From Gemmatimonadota bacterium (GTDB lineage Bacteria; Gemmatimonadota; Gemmatimonadetes; Gemmatimonadales; Gemmatimonadaceae), in the NCBI GenBank assembly GCA_002737115.1, contig NSHR01000030.1, forward strand, positions 1-49,255: a stretch of 49,255 bases of DNA, given 5' to 3'. Of this stretch, positions 42,388 through 49,255 are shown piece after piece (within the stretch, counting starts at the first letter, position 1; every line of letters starts with the position of its first letter). The translations under genes were made by a program, and so were the position numbers. The notes under the pieces are model-generated. The model was not told where the DNA came from, ran no database searches, and saw nothing but the letters and a program-made list of their open reading frames with translations.

Positions 42388-43140
42388 CTACCAGCTGCCG
42401 CGCTCGCCGTGCGTGCCGATCACGCGCGACAGTCGCTGCGCCGCGTTGCGCCAGTTGTTCTCCACCGCTTGCCGCGTCGCCTCGGGGTCACCCGCTTCGA
42501 GGCACTGGTTGATCACCTCGTGCTCCGCGACCGAGGTCGAGATCTCGACCACCAAATAGTTCACGTACAGGCGCGCATAGCGCTCGGCCTGCGGCTTGAT
42601 GGCATCGTGCAGCGCCAGCAGCCGCGCCCCCGCGCCCGCTTCCACGTACGCGCGATGGAACGCATTGTCGAGGTCGAACAGTTGCGGTGGATCGGCCGGC
42701 GTGGCGCGGCCCACCGACGCCAGATCAGCATTCAGTGCACGCAGACGTGTCACGAGCTCCGCCCGCTCCACCGCCGGACGCTCGGCCGTCGCGCCCGCAG
42801 CCATCCCTTCCAACTGTCCCACAATCTGGAACAACTCCATCGCATCGCTCTGCGTGAGCGGGGCCACCGTGAGCCGACGCTCCTTGGTCCGATCGAGGGC
42901 AACGACGTAGCCCTCCTGCTGCAGGCGGTGCAGCGCGCTGCGCGTTGGCGTGCGGCTCAAGCCCAGCCAATCGGCAAGATCGCTCTCGATAATGCGGCTG
43001 CCGGGCGCCAGACGACCGTGCACGATGAGCTCACGCAGCTGGTCGTAGGCACGGCTCACACTTTCACCACGACCGCCTGCCCCCTCAGCGGGTGCGTTCA
43101 CGGGCGCGTTCGCGGCGTTGGTTGCTTGATCGACTGCCAT
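42388..43140 (-). CDS. GntR-family transcriptional regulator (FadR subfamily)
   Basis: 250 aa from ATG 43140. An N-terminal winged helix (YDQLRELIVHGRLAPGSRI, then LADWLGLSRTPTRSALHRLQQEGYV) precedes an all-helical FCD effector domain with metal-binding histidines (DNAFHRAYVEA, EHEVI). It sits 119 bases upstream of the small DUF3471-like gene on the same strand, so it likely controls the hydrolase operon, perhaps sensing a D-amino acid or peptide. No clear palindromic operator was found in the 119-base gap. Confidence 0.92.
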   Translation of the reverse strand: MAVDQATNAANAPVNAPAEGAGGRGESVSRAYDQLRELIVHGRLAPGSRIIESDLADWLGLSRTPTRSALHRLQQEGYVVALDRTKERRLTVAPLTQSDAMELFQIVGQLEGMAAGATAERPAVERAELVTRLRALNADLASVGRATPADPPQLFDLDNAFHRAYVEAGAGARLLALHDAIKPQAERYARLYVNYLVVEISTSVAEHEVINQCLEAGDPEATRQAVENNWRNAAQRLSRVIGTHGERGSW

Positions 43141-43221
43141 TAGGGGCACGGACCGTCAGAAAAAAATGGGCGGAAAGCACTTCGTAGAGAGCGCAATCTA
43201 CATCAGCAAGACCGGCCACCG

Positions 43222-43400
43222 TCAACGCATGCGTTTCAGCAACCACTCCGCCACCGCGCCCACCACTTCCGGCTCCACGCGCGGATTCACCAGCTTCGTG
43301 TAGTTCCCGGGGAAGCCCACCGGATCATGCACGAACAGATGATTCATCTCGGGGAAGACTTTGCTGGTGACATCCTTGTTGCCGGCCGCCGCGGCCGGGA
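43222..43400 (-). pseudogene. C-terminal remnant of an alpha/beta hydrolase
   Basis: On the minus strand an open frame ends at TGA 43222 with NKDVTSKVFPEMNHLFV, VGFPGNYTKLVNPRVEPEVVG and AEWLLKRMR. This is the usual C-terminus of a secreted dienelactone-hydrolase-like protein, including its catalytic His (NHLF). Upstream the similarity ends near 43400 and no start codon or nucleophile motif exists. The ORF track misses it because it lacks a start. The half repeat element lies 100 bases away. Confidence 0.7.
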
Positions 43401-43508
43401 GCGCGATTGAACTAAGGCACGAGTGGGCATTTCGCAGCCAGGCGCTGAACGATCCGCGTGACCATGCATTCGACGTATGGTACAGTCAGCCGGCGTCGGG
43501 TCGAATTT

Positions 43509-43556
43509 CTGTTCTTCGCGCACCTTCGCGCACTCCGCGCCCTTCGCGTCAAGCCG
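43509..43556. repeat. Half copy of the CGCGAAG inverted-repeat element
   Basis: On the minus strand: GACGCGAAGGG CGCGGAG..CGCGAAG..CGCGAAGAACAG, matching one arm of elements A and B, with no partner arm nearby. It sits between the hydrolase remnant and the DUF3088 stop. The rest of 43150-43573 holds only the remnant and the GntR upstream region. Confidence 0.8.
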
Positions 43557-43573
43557 TTGCCGTTCAAGCCAGC

Positions 43574-43930
43574 CTACGGATGCGCCGCACTCACCCCGTA
43601 CGCCGCCTGCAAATACGCCGTGATGTCGTCCGCGCCCGTGCAATACCGCCGCCCCGTGTCGGGACTCTCACGTAACAGCGCCGCGTGCTCCGGGCGCGGA
43701 TCCAGCACCACCAGCACCGGACAGTTCTGATACGCCTGTCCCAGCAGCGCCACGATCGCCGCGCGGGGCCGCGGCAAGTCGACATACGTGACCGTGAGTT
43801 GCGTGCGGAGCCGCGGGAAGTAGCTCAGCAGCCCCTCAATGCGCGCGCAGTCGGTGCAGTGGTACGCGCCCGGGCCAAGGGCCGGGTCGGCGAAGTCGGC
43901 GCGCAAGAGGAACAGTTGGTCGTGTGGCAT
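43574..43930 (-). CDS. DUF3088 family protein (thioredoxin-like)
   Basis: 118 aa. It opens DQLFLLRADFADPALGPGAYHCTDCARIEGLLSYFP, the DUF3088 pattern, with a CxxC motif (HCTDC) at the position of a thioredoxin active site. The remaining PVLVVLDPRPE and TGRRYCTGADDI also fit. It is likely a small redox or glutaredoxin-fold protein of unknown partner, 52 bases downstream of the MpaB-like oxygenase gene on the same strand. Confidence 0.82.
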   Translation of the reverse strand: MPHDQLFLLRADFADPALGPGAYHCTDCARIEGLLSYFPRLRTQLTVTYVDLPRPRAAIVALLGQAYQNCPVLVVLDPRPEHAALLRESPDTGRRYCTGADDITAYLQAAYGVSAAHP

Positions 43931-43982
43931 GCGAGGAAAGCTAACCGCGGCGGCGGTGACGCGACTTCAAGCGGTCACAGCA

Positions 43983-45155
43983 TCAGCGCGATGGGTCGTC
44001 TTCGTTGTGGTGCGTTTCGGGAACACGATACTTCATGCCCTCGTCTTCATAGAGCGACAACGAGAGCATCATCTCGAACTGGCCCTTATATCCCTTCGGC
44101 ATCAGCGCGGGTAGGTATTTGCTCAGCAGCTCCTGACTACGGTTAGTGACGCGCAGCAGGGGAATGGCATGGAAGGTGACGGCGGGCGGGTACCGCAGCT
44201 GATCGGCGAGTTCGTCGCCCACGAGGGCGCGGGAAATCCGATAGATCATCTTGGTCATCCGACGCCGATCGGCCGGTGTTTCCATGCCCGCCAGAATCGC
44301 GGCGCCGTTGATGAGCGCGTGCACCATGTGGCACGACTCAATGCTCGGCGGCGGTTCGCACAGGTTGCCGATCGCATTGATTTCGAGCGCATTCTTCTCA
44401 TTTTCGAACAGCATCTCGGGAACGATGCCCATGAGTGAAGCGGAATAGCGCCAGATCATCATGAACGCGGCGCTCTCATCGTCAGTGACCTTCGCACCAA
44501 GGGTACGGGCGTACTTGAGAAGCACGGACGAAAACGTGGAGGCGCCGTACGCGATGTGGGCGGCGCTCAGCGGGCTTCCCCAGGTGTCGTAATCCCACTC
44601 CTCGGCACTGGTGAGCAGAAACCGCATTTGCGCGTGAATCATGCGGATCCGGACCGATAGCTTCCACCCGTCGGCGTCTCGAGCCAAGCCTCCAGGCAGG
44701 AAGATCTCCGCGACATGCCGGTTGTTCTGCTTGAGCCGACGCACGCCCTTGTCGATGATCATACCGGTAATGCCGAACGACTTGCTGATCAGCGTGGAAA
44801 ACCCCTCGATGAGCACACCGGCGACGAAGGCAGCCAGGAACATGTTGGAGTTGCGGTAGAACCCCCGCGAGCCGAGCAGAGAAAAGTCGTGATCGTACCA
44901 GTCCGGGACCTTGTCCATACTGGCGAAAAACTCACGCACGTTCTCCGGCGCATCAGGGATCGCCATCGGGCCACCCTCGATACCGGCCTGCATGATCGCC
45001 CCGCGCCGCGCACCGCCGAGCGCGTGTAGTGTGCGGACCACGTCGTCGGCAGCCGGATCACCCAGATGCACGTGCCGCATGTACAGATCGGCTTTCGGCG
45101 CGTCGAATGCGCGAGCCCTGGCGTACGATTCGGTGTATGCACTCGGGATGATCAT
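43983..45155 (-). CDS. MpaB-like oxygenase (DUF2236)
   Basis: 390 aa. The helical DUF2236 core is recognisable by FLAAFVAGVLIEGFSTLISKSF, the RIRMIHAQMRFLL block (conserved His and Arg), and GSPLSAAHIAYG. The family includes latex-clearing and MpaB heme oxygenases, so a heme-dependent oxygenation is plausible. The start overlaps the STAS gene's stop by four bases. Confidence 0.85.
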   Translation of the reverse strand: MIIPSAYTESYARARAFDAPKADLYMRHVHLGDPAADDVVRTLHALGGARRGAIMQAGIEGGPMAIPDAPENVREFFASMDKVPDWYDHDFSLLGSRGFYRNSNMFLAAFVAGVLIEGFSTLISKSFGITGMIIDKGVRRLKQNNRHVAEIFLPGGLARDADGWKLSVRIRMIHAQMRFLLTSAEEWDYDTWGSPLSAAHIAYGASTFSSVLLKYARTLGAKVTDDESAAFMMIWRYSASLMGIVPEMLFENEKNALEINAIGNLCEPPPSIESCHMVHALINGAAILAGMETPADRRRMTKMIYRISRALVGDELADQLRYPPAVTFHAIPLLRVTNRSQELLSKYLPALMPKGYKGQFEMMLSLSLYEDEGMKYRVPETHHNEDDPSR

Positions 45156-45562
45156 GACGCTGCCGGCTTTGCACGCTCCAGCAGGCGCCCGAGCAAGCCG
45201 GGTGTCGAGGTCGCGGAGCGACTGACCGCCTTGATGGCGGACGCGCGGTCCTTGGCACGATGGAAGAGCACGTTGAAGCCGGCGATTTCGAGCGCCAGAC
45301 CGACCGTCGTGCCAACGCCGAAGATGGCGGGACGGGCCTTTTTCTTGTCGAGGCGCTTGAGGAGCATCATGAACTCCCGCAACCCGGCGCTACTGATGAA
45401 CTCGAGCCCCGTCACGTCGAGCACGATCTCGACATCATCCTCAGTCAGATGCTCAACCAGAAAACGACTGAACGCGGCGGCCGAGTTGCCGTCCAAGCGC
45501 CCCGCGGTGACCACCACCGCGGCATGCCCTTCTCGATCGAGTCGTACGGTGAAGTCTGTCAT
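45152..45562 (-). CDS. STAS-domain protein (anti-sigma-factor antagonist-like)
   Basis: 136 aa from ATG 45562. A single STAS domain contains the phosphorylatable serine region LEFISSAGLREF, preceded by VVVTAGRLDGNSAAAF. Such proteins switch partners when phosphorylated. No anti-sigma kinase or phosphatase is near, so its partner is unknown. Translational coupling to the MpaB-like gene is unusual and suggests that they work together. A basic tail of about 25 residues follows the domain. Confidence 0.87.
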   Translation of the reverse strand: MTDFTVRLDREGHAAVVVTAGRLDGNSAAAFSRFLVEHLTEDDVEIVLDVTGLEFISSAGLREFMMLLKRLDKKKARPAIFGVGTTVGLALEIAGFNVLFHRAKDRASAIKAVSRSATSTPGLLGRLLERAKPAAS

Positions 45563-45746
45563 AGCTGGGAGGTGAGGGGAGGCCAATAGATGGTGTTATA
45601 CTTCGACTTCGCTATGCAAGTGTACGGACCCGCGCCCAAACCAACGCAGGATGAGCGCAGGATGGGCCCAGCACCATAAGTTCGTGATCATGCCCGCTGC
45701 CTGATCGGCACGCCACGCTCACCGTAATCTGCCGGGTATCTTAACC

Positions 45747-46715
45747 ATGATCAACCGCCGCGATTTCCTTGGCCTCTCCGCTGGCCTCGGTGCCACGCTC
45801 GGCCTCTCGCCCCGACTGCTGGCCGCCCTTAGCCGCCTTCCCCAAGGACAGCTGCTCCAGCGCGCCATCCCCAGCACCGGCGAGATGATCCCCGTGATCG
45901 GGCTGGGCAGCTCGGCCACCTTCGCCACGGTGGCGCGGGCCGAAGACGCCAGCGCCCTCAAGGCCGTCTTTCAGGCCATGGCCGATCGCGGCGCCCGGGT
46001 GTTCGACACGGCGCCGAGCTACGGCGCGTCCGAAGTGGTGGCCGGCGGCATCGTGAACGAGCTCGGCATCGCCAGCAAGCTCTTTTGGGCCACCAAGGTG
46101 AACGTGGCGGGTCGCGGTGCCGGCGCAGCCGATCCGGCGGCGGCGCGCGCGCAGATCGAGAAGTCGTTGGCGATCTTCAAGCAGCCCAAGATCGATCTCA
46201 TTCAAGTGCACAACATGGGCGACCCGGCCACCCAGCTGCCCATCGTGCGCGAGTTCAAGAAGGCCGGCCGCGTGCGCTACGTGGGCATCACCACCACGTT
46301 CCCCAATCAGTACGCGCAGCTCATCGAGGTGATGCGCAACGAGCCGCTCGATTTCATCGGTGTGGACTACGCGGCCGATAATCGCGACGTGGAAGAGGTG
46401 ATCCTGCCGCTCGCCATCGAGAAGAAGATCGCGGTGCTGGCCTACGCCCCGTTCGGCCGCACCAGCCTGTTCCGTCGTGCCGCGGGCAAGGAGTTGCCGG
46501 CCTTCGCTAAGGAGTTCGACGCCACCACGTGGGCGCAGTTCTTCCTCAAGTTCACGCTCTCGCATCCGGCCATCACGGCCGTCACGCCGGCCACGAGCCA
46601 AGCTAAAAATATGCTCGACAACATTGGCGGCGGGATCGGTCGACTGCCCACCGCGGCGCACCGCCAACAGATCATCGAGTTCGTGGACGCACTCCCCGCG
46701 CTGCCGGGGCGTTGA
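45747..46715 (+). CDS. Tat-exported aldo/keto reductase
   Basis: 322 aa. The N-terminus is a twin-arginine signal (MINRRDFLGLSAGLG). The reductase core has VFDTAPSYG (Asp and Tyr), FWATKVN (Lys) and LIQVHNMGD (His), so the tetrad is complete. An exported AKR is notable because NADPH is cytoplasmic; such enzymes may carry the cofactor through folded Tat export. It is four bases upstream of a transporter gene on the same strand. Confidence 0.9.
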   Translation: MINRRDFLGLSAGLGATLGLSPRLLAALSRLPQGQLLQRAIPSTGEMIPVIGLGSSATFATVARAEDASALKAVFQAMADRGARVFDTAPSYGASEVVAGGIVNELGIASKLFWATKVNVAGRGAGAADPAAARAQIEKSLAIFKQPKIDLIQVHNMGDPATQLPIVREFKKAGRVRYVGITTTFPNQYAQLIEVMRNEPLDFIGVDYAADNRDVEEVILPLAIEKKIAVLAYAPFGRTSLFRRAAGKELPAFAKEFDATTWAQFFLKFTLSHPAITAVTPATSQAKNMLDNIGGGIGRLPTAAHRQQIIEFVDALPALPGR

Positions 46716-46719
46716 TCTC

Positions 46720-48060
46720 ATGATCTTCCCATCAGGTGTGCTGGCGCGTATTCGCACCAGCATTGGCGCAAAGCCCGGCGAAGGCGCCGTCCTGCTCTGG
46801 GCCACGGCGTACTACTTCCTCGTGCTGTGCGCGTACTATGTGATCCGCCCGATTCGCGATGACATGGGGGCCGCCAGTGGGGCCGAGAATCTGGCGTGGC
46901 TGTTCAGTGGCACCATGGTGGGCATGCTGCTGGTGCATCCGCTGTATACGTCGCTCGTGTCAAAGCTGCGACGTCGCGCGTTCATTGCGTGGACGTACCG
47001 GTTCTTCATCGTCAACCTGATCGCGTTCTATCTCGTCTTCCGTTCCGTGAACGCCGAGCAGGCGATCTGGGTGGGACGCGTGTTCTTTATCTGGACGAGC
47101 ATCTTCAACCTGTTCGTCGTGTCGGTGTTCTGGTCGCTCCTCACCGACGTGTTCCATCCGAGTCAGGGCAAACGCCTCTTCGGCGTGGTCGCCGTTGGCG
47201 GCACCATCGGCGCCATGCTCGGCGCATCGATCACGACCGGACTAGTGGGCGTGCTCGGTCCGCTCAATTTGATGCTCGTGTCCGCGGTGATTCTCGAACT
47301 CGCCGTGCGCGCGTCGCACGTGCTCGATCGCGCCGAAGCCGGCATGCGGAGTGTCGAAGCAAAAACCGAGGCGGCGGCTTCACCGACCACGACGAACGTG
47401 ACGGCCGCGGATTCGTCACAGGACGTGATCGGTGGCGGCATGTTCGACGGCATCAAGCACATCATGTCGTCGCCCTATCTCATGGGCATCGCGTCGCTCA
47501 TTTTGTTCTACACGATCTCGTCGACGTTTTTGTACTTCCAGCAAGTTGACGTCGTGGCCCGCGTGTTCGGCGACGACAGAGCAGCCCGCACGCGCGTGTT
47601 CGGCGCGATGGATATTGCCGTCAACGCACTCACGCTGCTGGCGCAGCTGTTCCTGACCGGCCGCTTCATCAAGTGGCTCGGCATCGGCGCGGCGTTGGCG
47701 TTTCTGCCGCTCATCACCATGATCGGCTTCGGCGTCATGGGGTTCGTGCCGGCGCTCGCGGTGCTGATCGGCTTTCAAACCATTCGACGGGCCGGCAACT
47801 TCGCGATTCAGCGTCCGGCACGGGAAGCACTGTTCACCGTGCTCGGTCGCAGCGACAAGTACAAAGCCAAGAATTTCAGCGACACCTTCGTGTACCGGCT
47901 CGGCGATCAGGTCGGCGCGTGGTCGTACACCTGGATGGGCATGCTCGGCCTGAGTCTGTCGGGGCTGGCCCTGAGCATGGTGCCGCTGTCGATCGCCTGG
48001 CTGGCGCTGACCATTTGGCTGGGGCGCACGTACAGGGCGCGGGAGCAGTCGCCGAGCTAG
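46720..48060 (+). CDS. MFS-like transporter related to ATP/ADP translocases
   Basis: 446 aa from ATG 46720 with about twelve membrane segments. The start VLLWATAYYFLVLCAYYVIRPIRDDM and the block SVFWSLLTDVFHPSQGKRLFGVVAVGGTIG resemble nucleotide translocases and the related MFS proteins of free-living bacteria. The substrate in such hosts is unknown; import of ATP, as in parasites, is unlikely. A His/Ala-rich loop (VEAKTEAAASPTTTNVTAADSS) separates the two halves. Confidence 0.85.
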   Translation: MIFPSGVLARIRTSIGAKPGEGAVLLWATAYYFLVLCAYYVIRPIRDDMGAASGAENLAWLFSGTMVGMLLVHPLYTSLVSKLRRRAFIAWTYRFFIVNLIAFYLVFRSVNAEQAIWVGRVFFIWTSIFNLFVVSVFWSLLTDVFHPSQGKRLFGVVAVGGTIGAMLGASITTGLVGVLGPLNLMLVSAVILELAVRASHVLDRAEAGMRSVEAKTEAAASPTTTNVTAADSSQDVIGGGMFDGIKHIMSSPYLMGIASLILFYTISSTFLYFQQVDVVARVFGDDRAARTRVFGAMDIAVNALTLLAQLFLTGRFIKWLGIGAALAFLPLITMIGFGVMGFVPALAVLIGFQTIRRAGNFAIQRPAREALFTVLGRSDKYKAKNFSDTFVYRLGDQVGAWSYTWMGMLGLSLSGLALSMVPLSIAWLALTIWLGRTYRAREQSPS

Positions 48061-48102
48061 TCTCGCCGAGGTAGTCTCGCCGAGGTCGTCTCGCTGGCGT
48101 AG
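48061..48102 (+). repeat. 14-bp tandem repeat
   Basis: Three units: TCTCGCCGAGGTAG, TCTCGCCGAGGTCG and TCTCGCTGGCGTAG. They start at the base after the transporter stop and end eight bases before the next ATG. Confidence 0.85.
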
Positions 48103-48110
48103 CTTAGGGC

Positions 48111-48719
48111 ATGCTCACTTCATTCCGCCTGTCATCGCGCGTGCGCGCGGCCGCGCTCGTGGTCGCCACCGTGGCGGTGTCGGTCGCCGCCACGCGACGC
48201 GATACCACCAGCGCCCCCGCCGACCCCGCCGCCGAGTTCCTGGCGGCGCTTCGAGCTCACTGCGGCAAGGCCTTCGCCGGCCAGCTCGTCAACCCGCAGC
48301 CGGCCGACAGCGGCATGCGGGGGCAGGCGCTGGTGATGCACGTGCGCGGCTGTGGCGACACGGTGCGCGTGCCGTTTCATGTGGGCACCGATCGGTCGCG
48401 CACGTGGGTGTTTACGAAGACGCCCGCCAGCGTGCGGCTCAAACACGATCACCGGCATGCAGACGGCAGCGAGGATCAGGTCACGCAGTATGGCGGCGAC
48501 GCGCGCGCCGGCGGCACCGCCCAGTCGATGGCCTTTGCCGCCGACTCCTTCACGGCGGCGTTGCTCCCGGCGTCGCGCACCAACGTGTGGACGGTGGAGG
48601 TGACGCCCACCCAGTTCGTGTATCAGCTCACCCGAACGGGGAGCGACCGTCGATTTCGCGTGGAGTTTGACCTCACCAAGCCGGTGGCGGTTCCGCCGGC
48701 ACCGTGGGGAAGCAGATAG
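48111..48719 (+). CDS. Secreted protein of unknown function
   Basis: 202 aa with a signal peptide (AAALVVATVAVSVAATRR). Blocks worth noting are AHCGKAFAGQLV, VRGCGDTVRVPFHVG and VRLKHDHRHADGSEDQVTQYGG. The last recurs in hypothetical proteins of other bacteria, so this is a real family without a name I can give. Two cysteines could form a disulfide. It follows the transporter by 50 bases, across the 14-bp repeat. Confidence 0.8.
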   Translation: MLTSFRLSSRVRAAALVVATVAVSVAATRRDTTSAPADPAAEFLAALRAHCGKAFAGQLVNPQPADSGMRGQALVMHVRGCGDTVRVPFHVGTDRSRTWVFTKTPASVRLKHDHRHADGSEDQVTQYGGDARAGGTAQSMAFAADSFTAALLPASRTNVWTVEVTPTQFVYQLTRTGSDRRFRVEFDLTKPVAVPPAPWGSR

Positions 48720-48766
48720 GCCGAACTTATGGTAAAATGCCGCTATGCTGGTGTTTTACTGGTTCT

Positions 48767-49255
48767 TTACTGTGTCGATAAATGATCGATTAAGCGAATG
48801 GACTGCATCGCGGTGGGCGCGTATACGCACACCGCGTCGGCCCCGTCACTGAGCTGTACCGTCCCTTCCAGCGCCATCCCCAGCTTCTTCAGCAGCCGGA
48901 TCGACGCCGCGTTCTCCGGCGACACGATGGCCACGATGCGCGACAGATCGAGGGCGTCGCGCGCATAGGTGAGTGTGGCTGAGGCCGCTTCAAAGGCATA
49001 GCCCTGGGCGCGGTAGTCCGGCAGGAACGCGAAGCCGATGTCCACGTCGGGCAGCGTTGCGCGCCTCAGCAGCCCACAGATCCCGATCGGCACGCCGGTG
49101 TCCCGCCGCGCCACGCGATACAGGCCGAACCCGTGCGCGGCATACGACGCCATCGGCCCCGACTCGAGATAGCGCCGCGCATCGTCCAGCGTCCGCACGC
49201 CCCGATCGCCGATGTAGCGCAGCCAGTCGGGGTCGGTGAGCAGCGCCACGATAAA
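48767..49255 (-). CDS. GNAT N-acetyltransferase (RimJ/RimL type), 5' end cut by window
   Basis: The frame is open to the right edge (FIVALLTDPDW...), so the N-terminus is missing. The called GTG start at 49249 is probably internal. The acetyl-CoA region has IGFAFLPDYRAQGYAFEAASATL, and NAASIRLLKKLGMALEG is the typical GNAT C-terminal block. It probably acetylates a protein N-terminus or a small amine. It is convergent with the secreted unknown across a 47-base gap. Confidence 0.9.
   Translation of the reverse strand, partial: FIVALLTDPDWLRYIGDRGVRTLDDARRYLESGPMASYAAHGFGLYRVARRDTGVPIGICGLLRRATLPDVDIGFAFLPDYRAQGYAFEAASATLTYARDALDLSRIVAIVSPENAASIRLLKKLGMALEGTVQLSDGADAVCVYAPTAMQSIRLIDHLSTQ

Noticed and set aside
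48720-48766. Possible terminator (GGTAAAA...TTTTAC) between convergent genes
   Set aside because: Pairing is weak and interrupted; not strong enough to list.

Overview
The window looks like chromosomal DNA of a high-GC, Gram-negative, free-living bacterium. It has a TonB-dependent outer-membrane receptor, several lipoproteins, Tat-exported enzymes and many periplasmic hydrolases. The mix of families is what I would expect from Gemmatimonadota (Gemmatimonas-like), but that placement is inference: there is no rRNA or other marker gene here. About 50 protein genes are supported, plus one TPP riboswitch. I saw no tRNA, rRNA, CRISPR array, prophage or transposase.

Layout. 1-5.1 kb (minus strand): a PIG-L deacetylase cut by the left edge, 2-oxoglutarate dehydrogenase E1 and an orphan GAF histidine kinase, with a tiny divergent zinc protein (DUF2256). 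5.1-7.4 kb: an AbrB/PIN toxin-antitoxin pair and a secreted M20 peptidase. 7.48-7.60 kb: a long inverted-repeat element. 7.6-11.5 kb: a vitamin-uptake locus, with a TPP-riboswitch-controlled TonB receptor facing a PnuC-type permease and a NadR-like kinase, then a DUF6526 protein. 11.5-14.3 kb (minus): msrP, msrQ and a THUMP RNA methyltransferase. 14.4-16.3 kb: an aldo/keto reductase and a lipoprotein carbonic anhydrase. 16.4-19.3 kb (minus): a three-gene ABC-2 exporter. 19.4-22.9 kb (plus): SufE, PlsC, and an SDR-like epimerase overlapping a DapA-like aldolase. 23-27.5 kb (minus): a conserved hypothetical, an SPFH protein, a possible frameshifted small zinc protein, an SRPBCC-epimerase fusion, an AlkA-like glycosylase and a secreted unknown.

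27.7-31.1 kb (plus): an ABC ATPase with a large exporter permease, then a very acidic protein carrying a 12-bp tandem repeat. 31.09-31.28 kb: a second, larger inverted-repeat element. 31.4-34.9 kb: a GlcG-like protein, a DUF1289/FKBP pair with G-quadruplex motifs upstream, an S9 peptidase and a secreted unknown. 35.0-36.5 kb: two divergent PIN toxin-antitoxin modules. 36.7-43.1 kb: a class A beta-lactamase-like protein convergent with an operon of GntR regulator, DUF3471-like fragment, M19-like dipeptidase, D-aminoacylase-like protein and serine hydrolase. 43.2-43.6 kb: a hydrolase remnant and a half copy of the inverted-repeat element. 43.6-45.6 kb (minus): STAS, MpaB-like oxygenase and DUF3088. 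45.7-48.7 kb (plus): Tat aldo/keto reductase, nucleotide-translocase-like transporter and a secreted unknown. The right edge cuts a GNAT acetyltransferase.

The points most worth following are: the thiamine/PnuC locus, whose riboswitch appears to contain the ribosome-binding site; the CGCGAAG inverted-repeat family (two complete copies and one half copy); a possible +1 frameshift that joins a membrane segment to a zinc ribbon; the operon whose two metallohydrolase-like proteins both lack the first metal motif; and the epimerase/aldolase pair whose SDR has Cys in place of the catalytic Lys.
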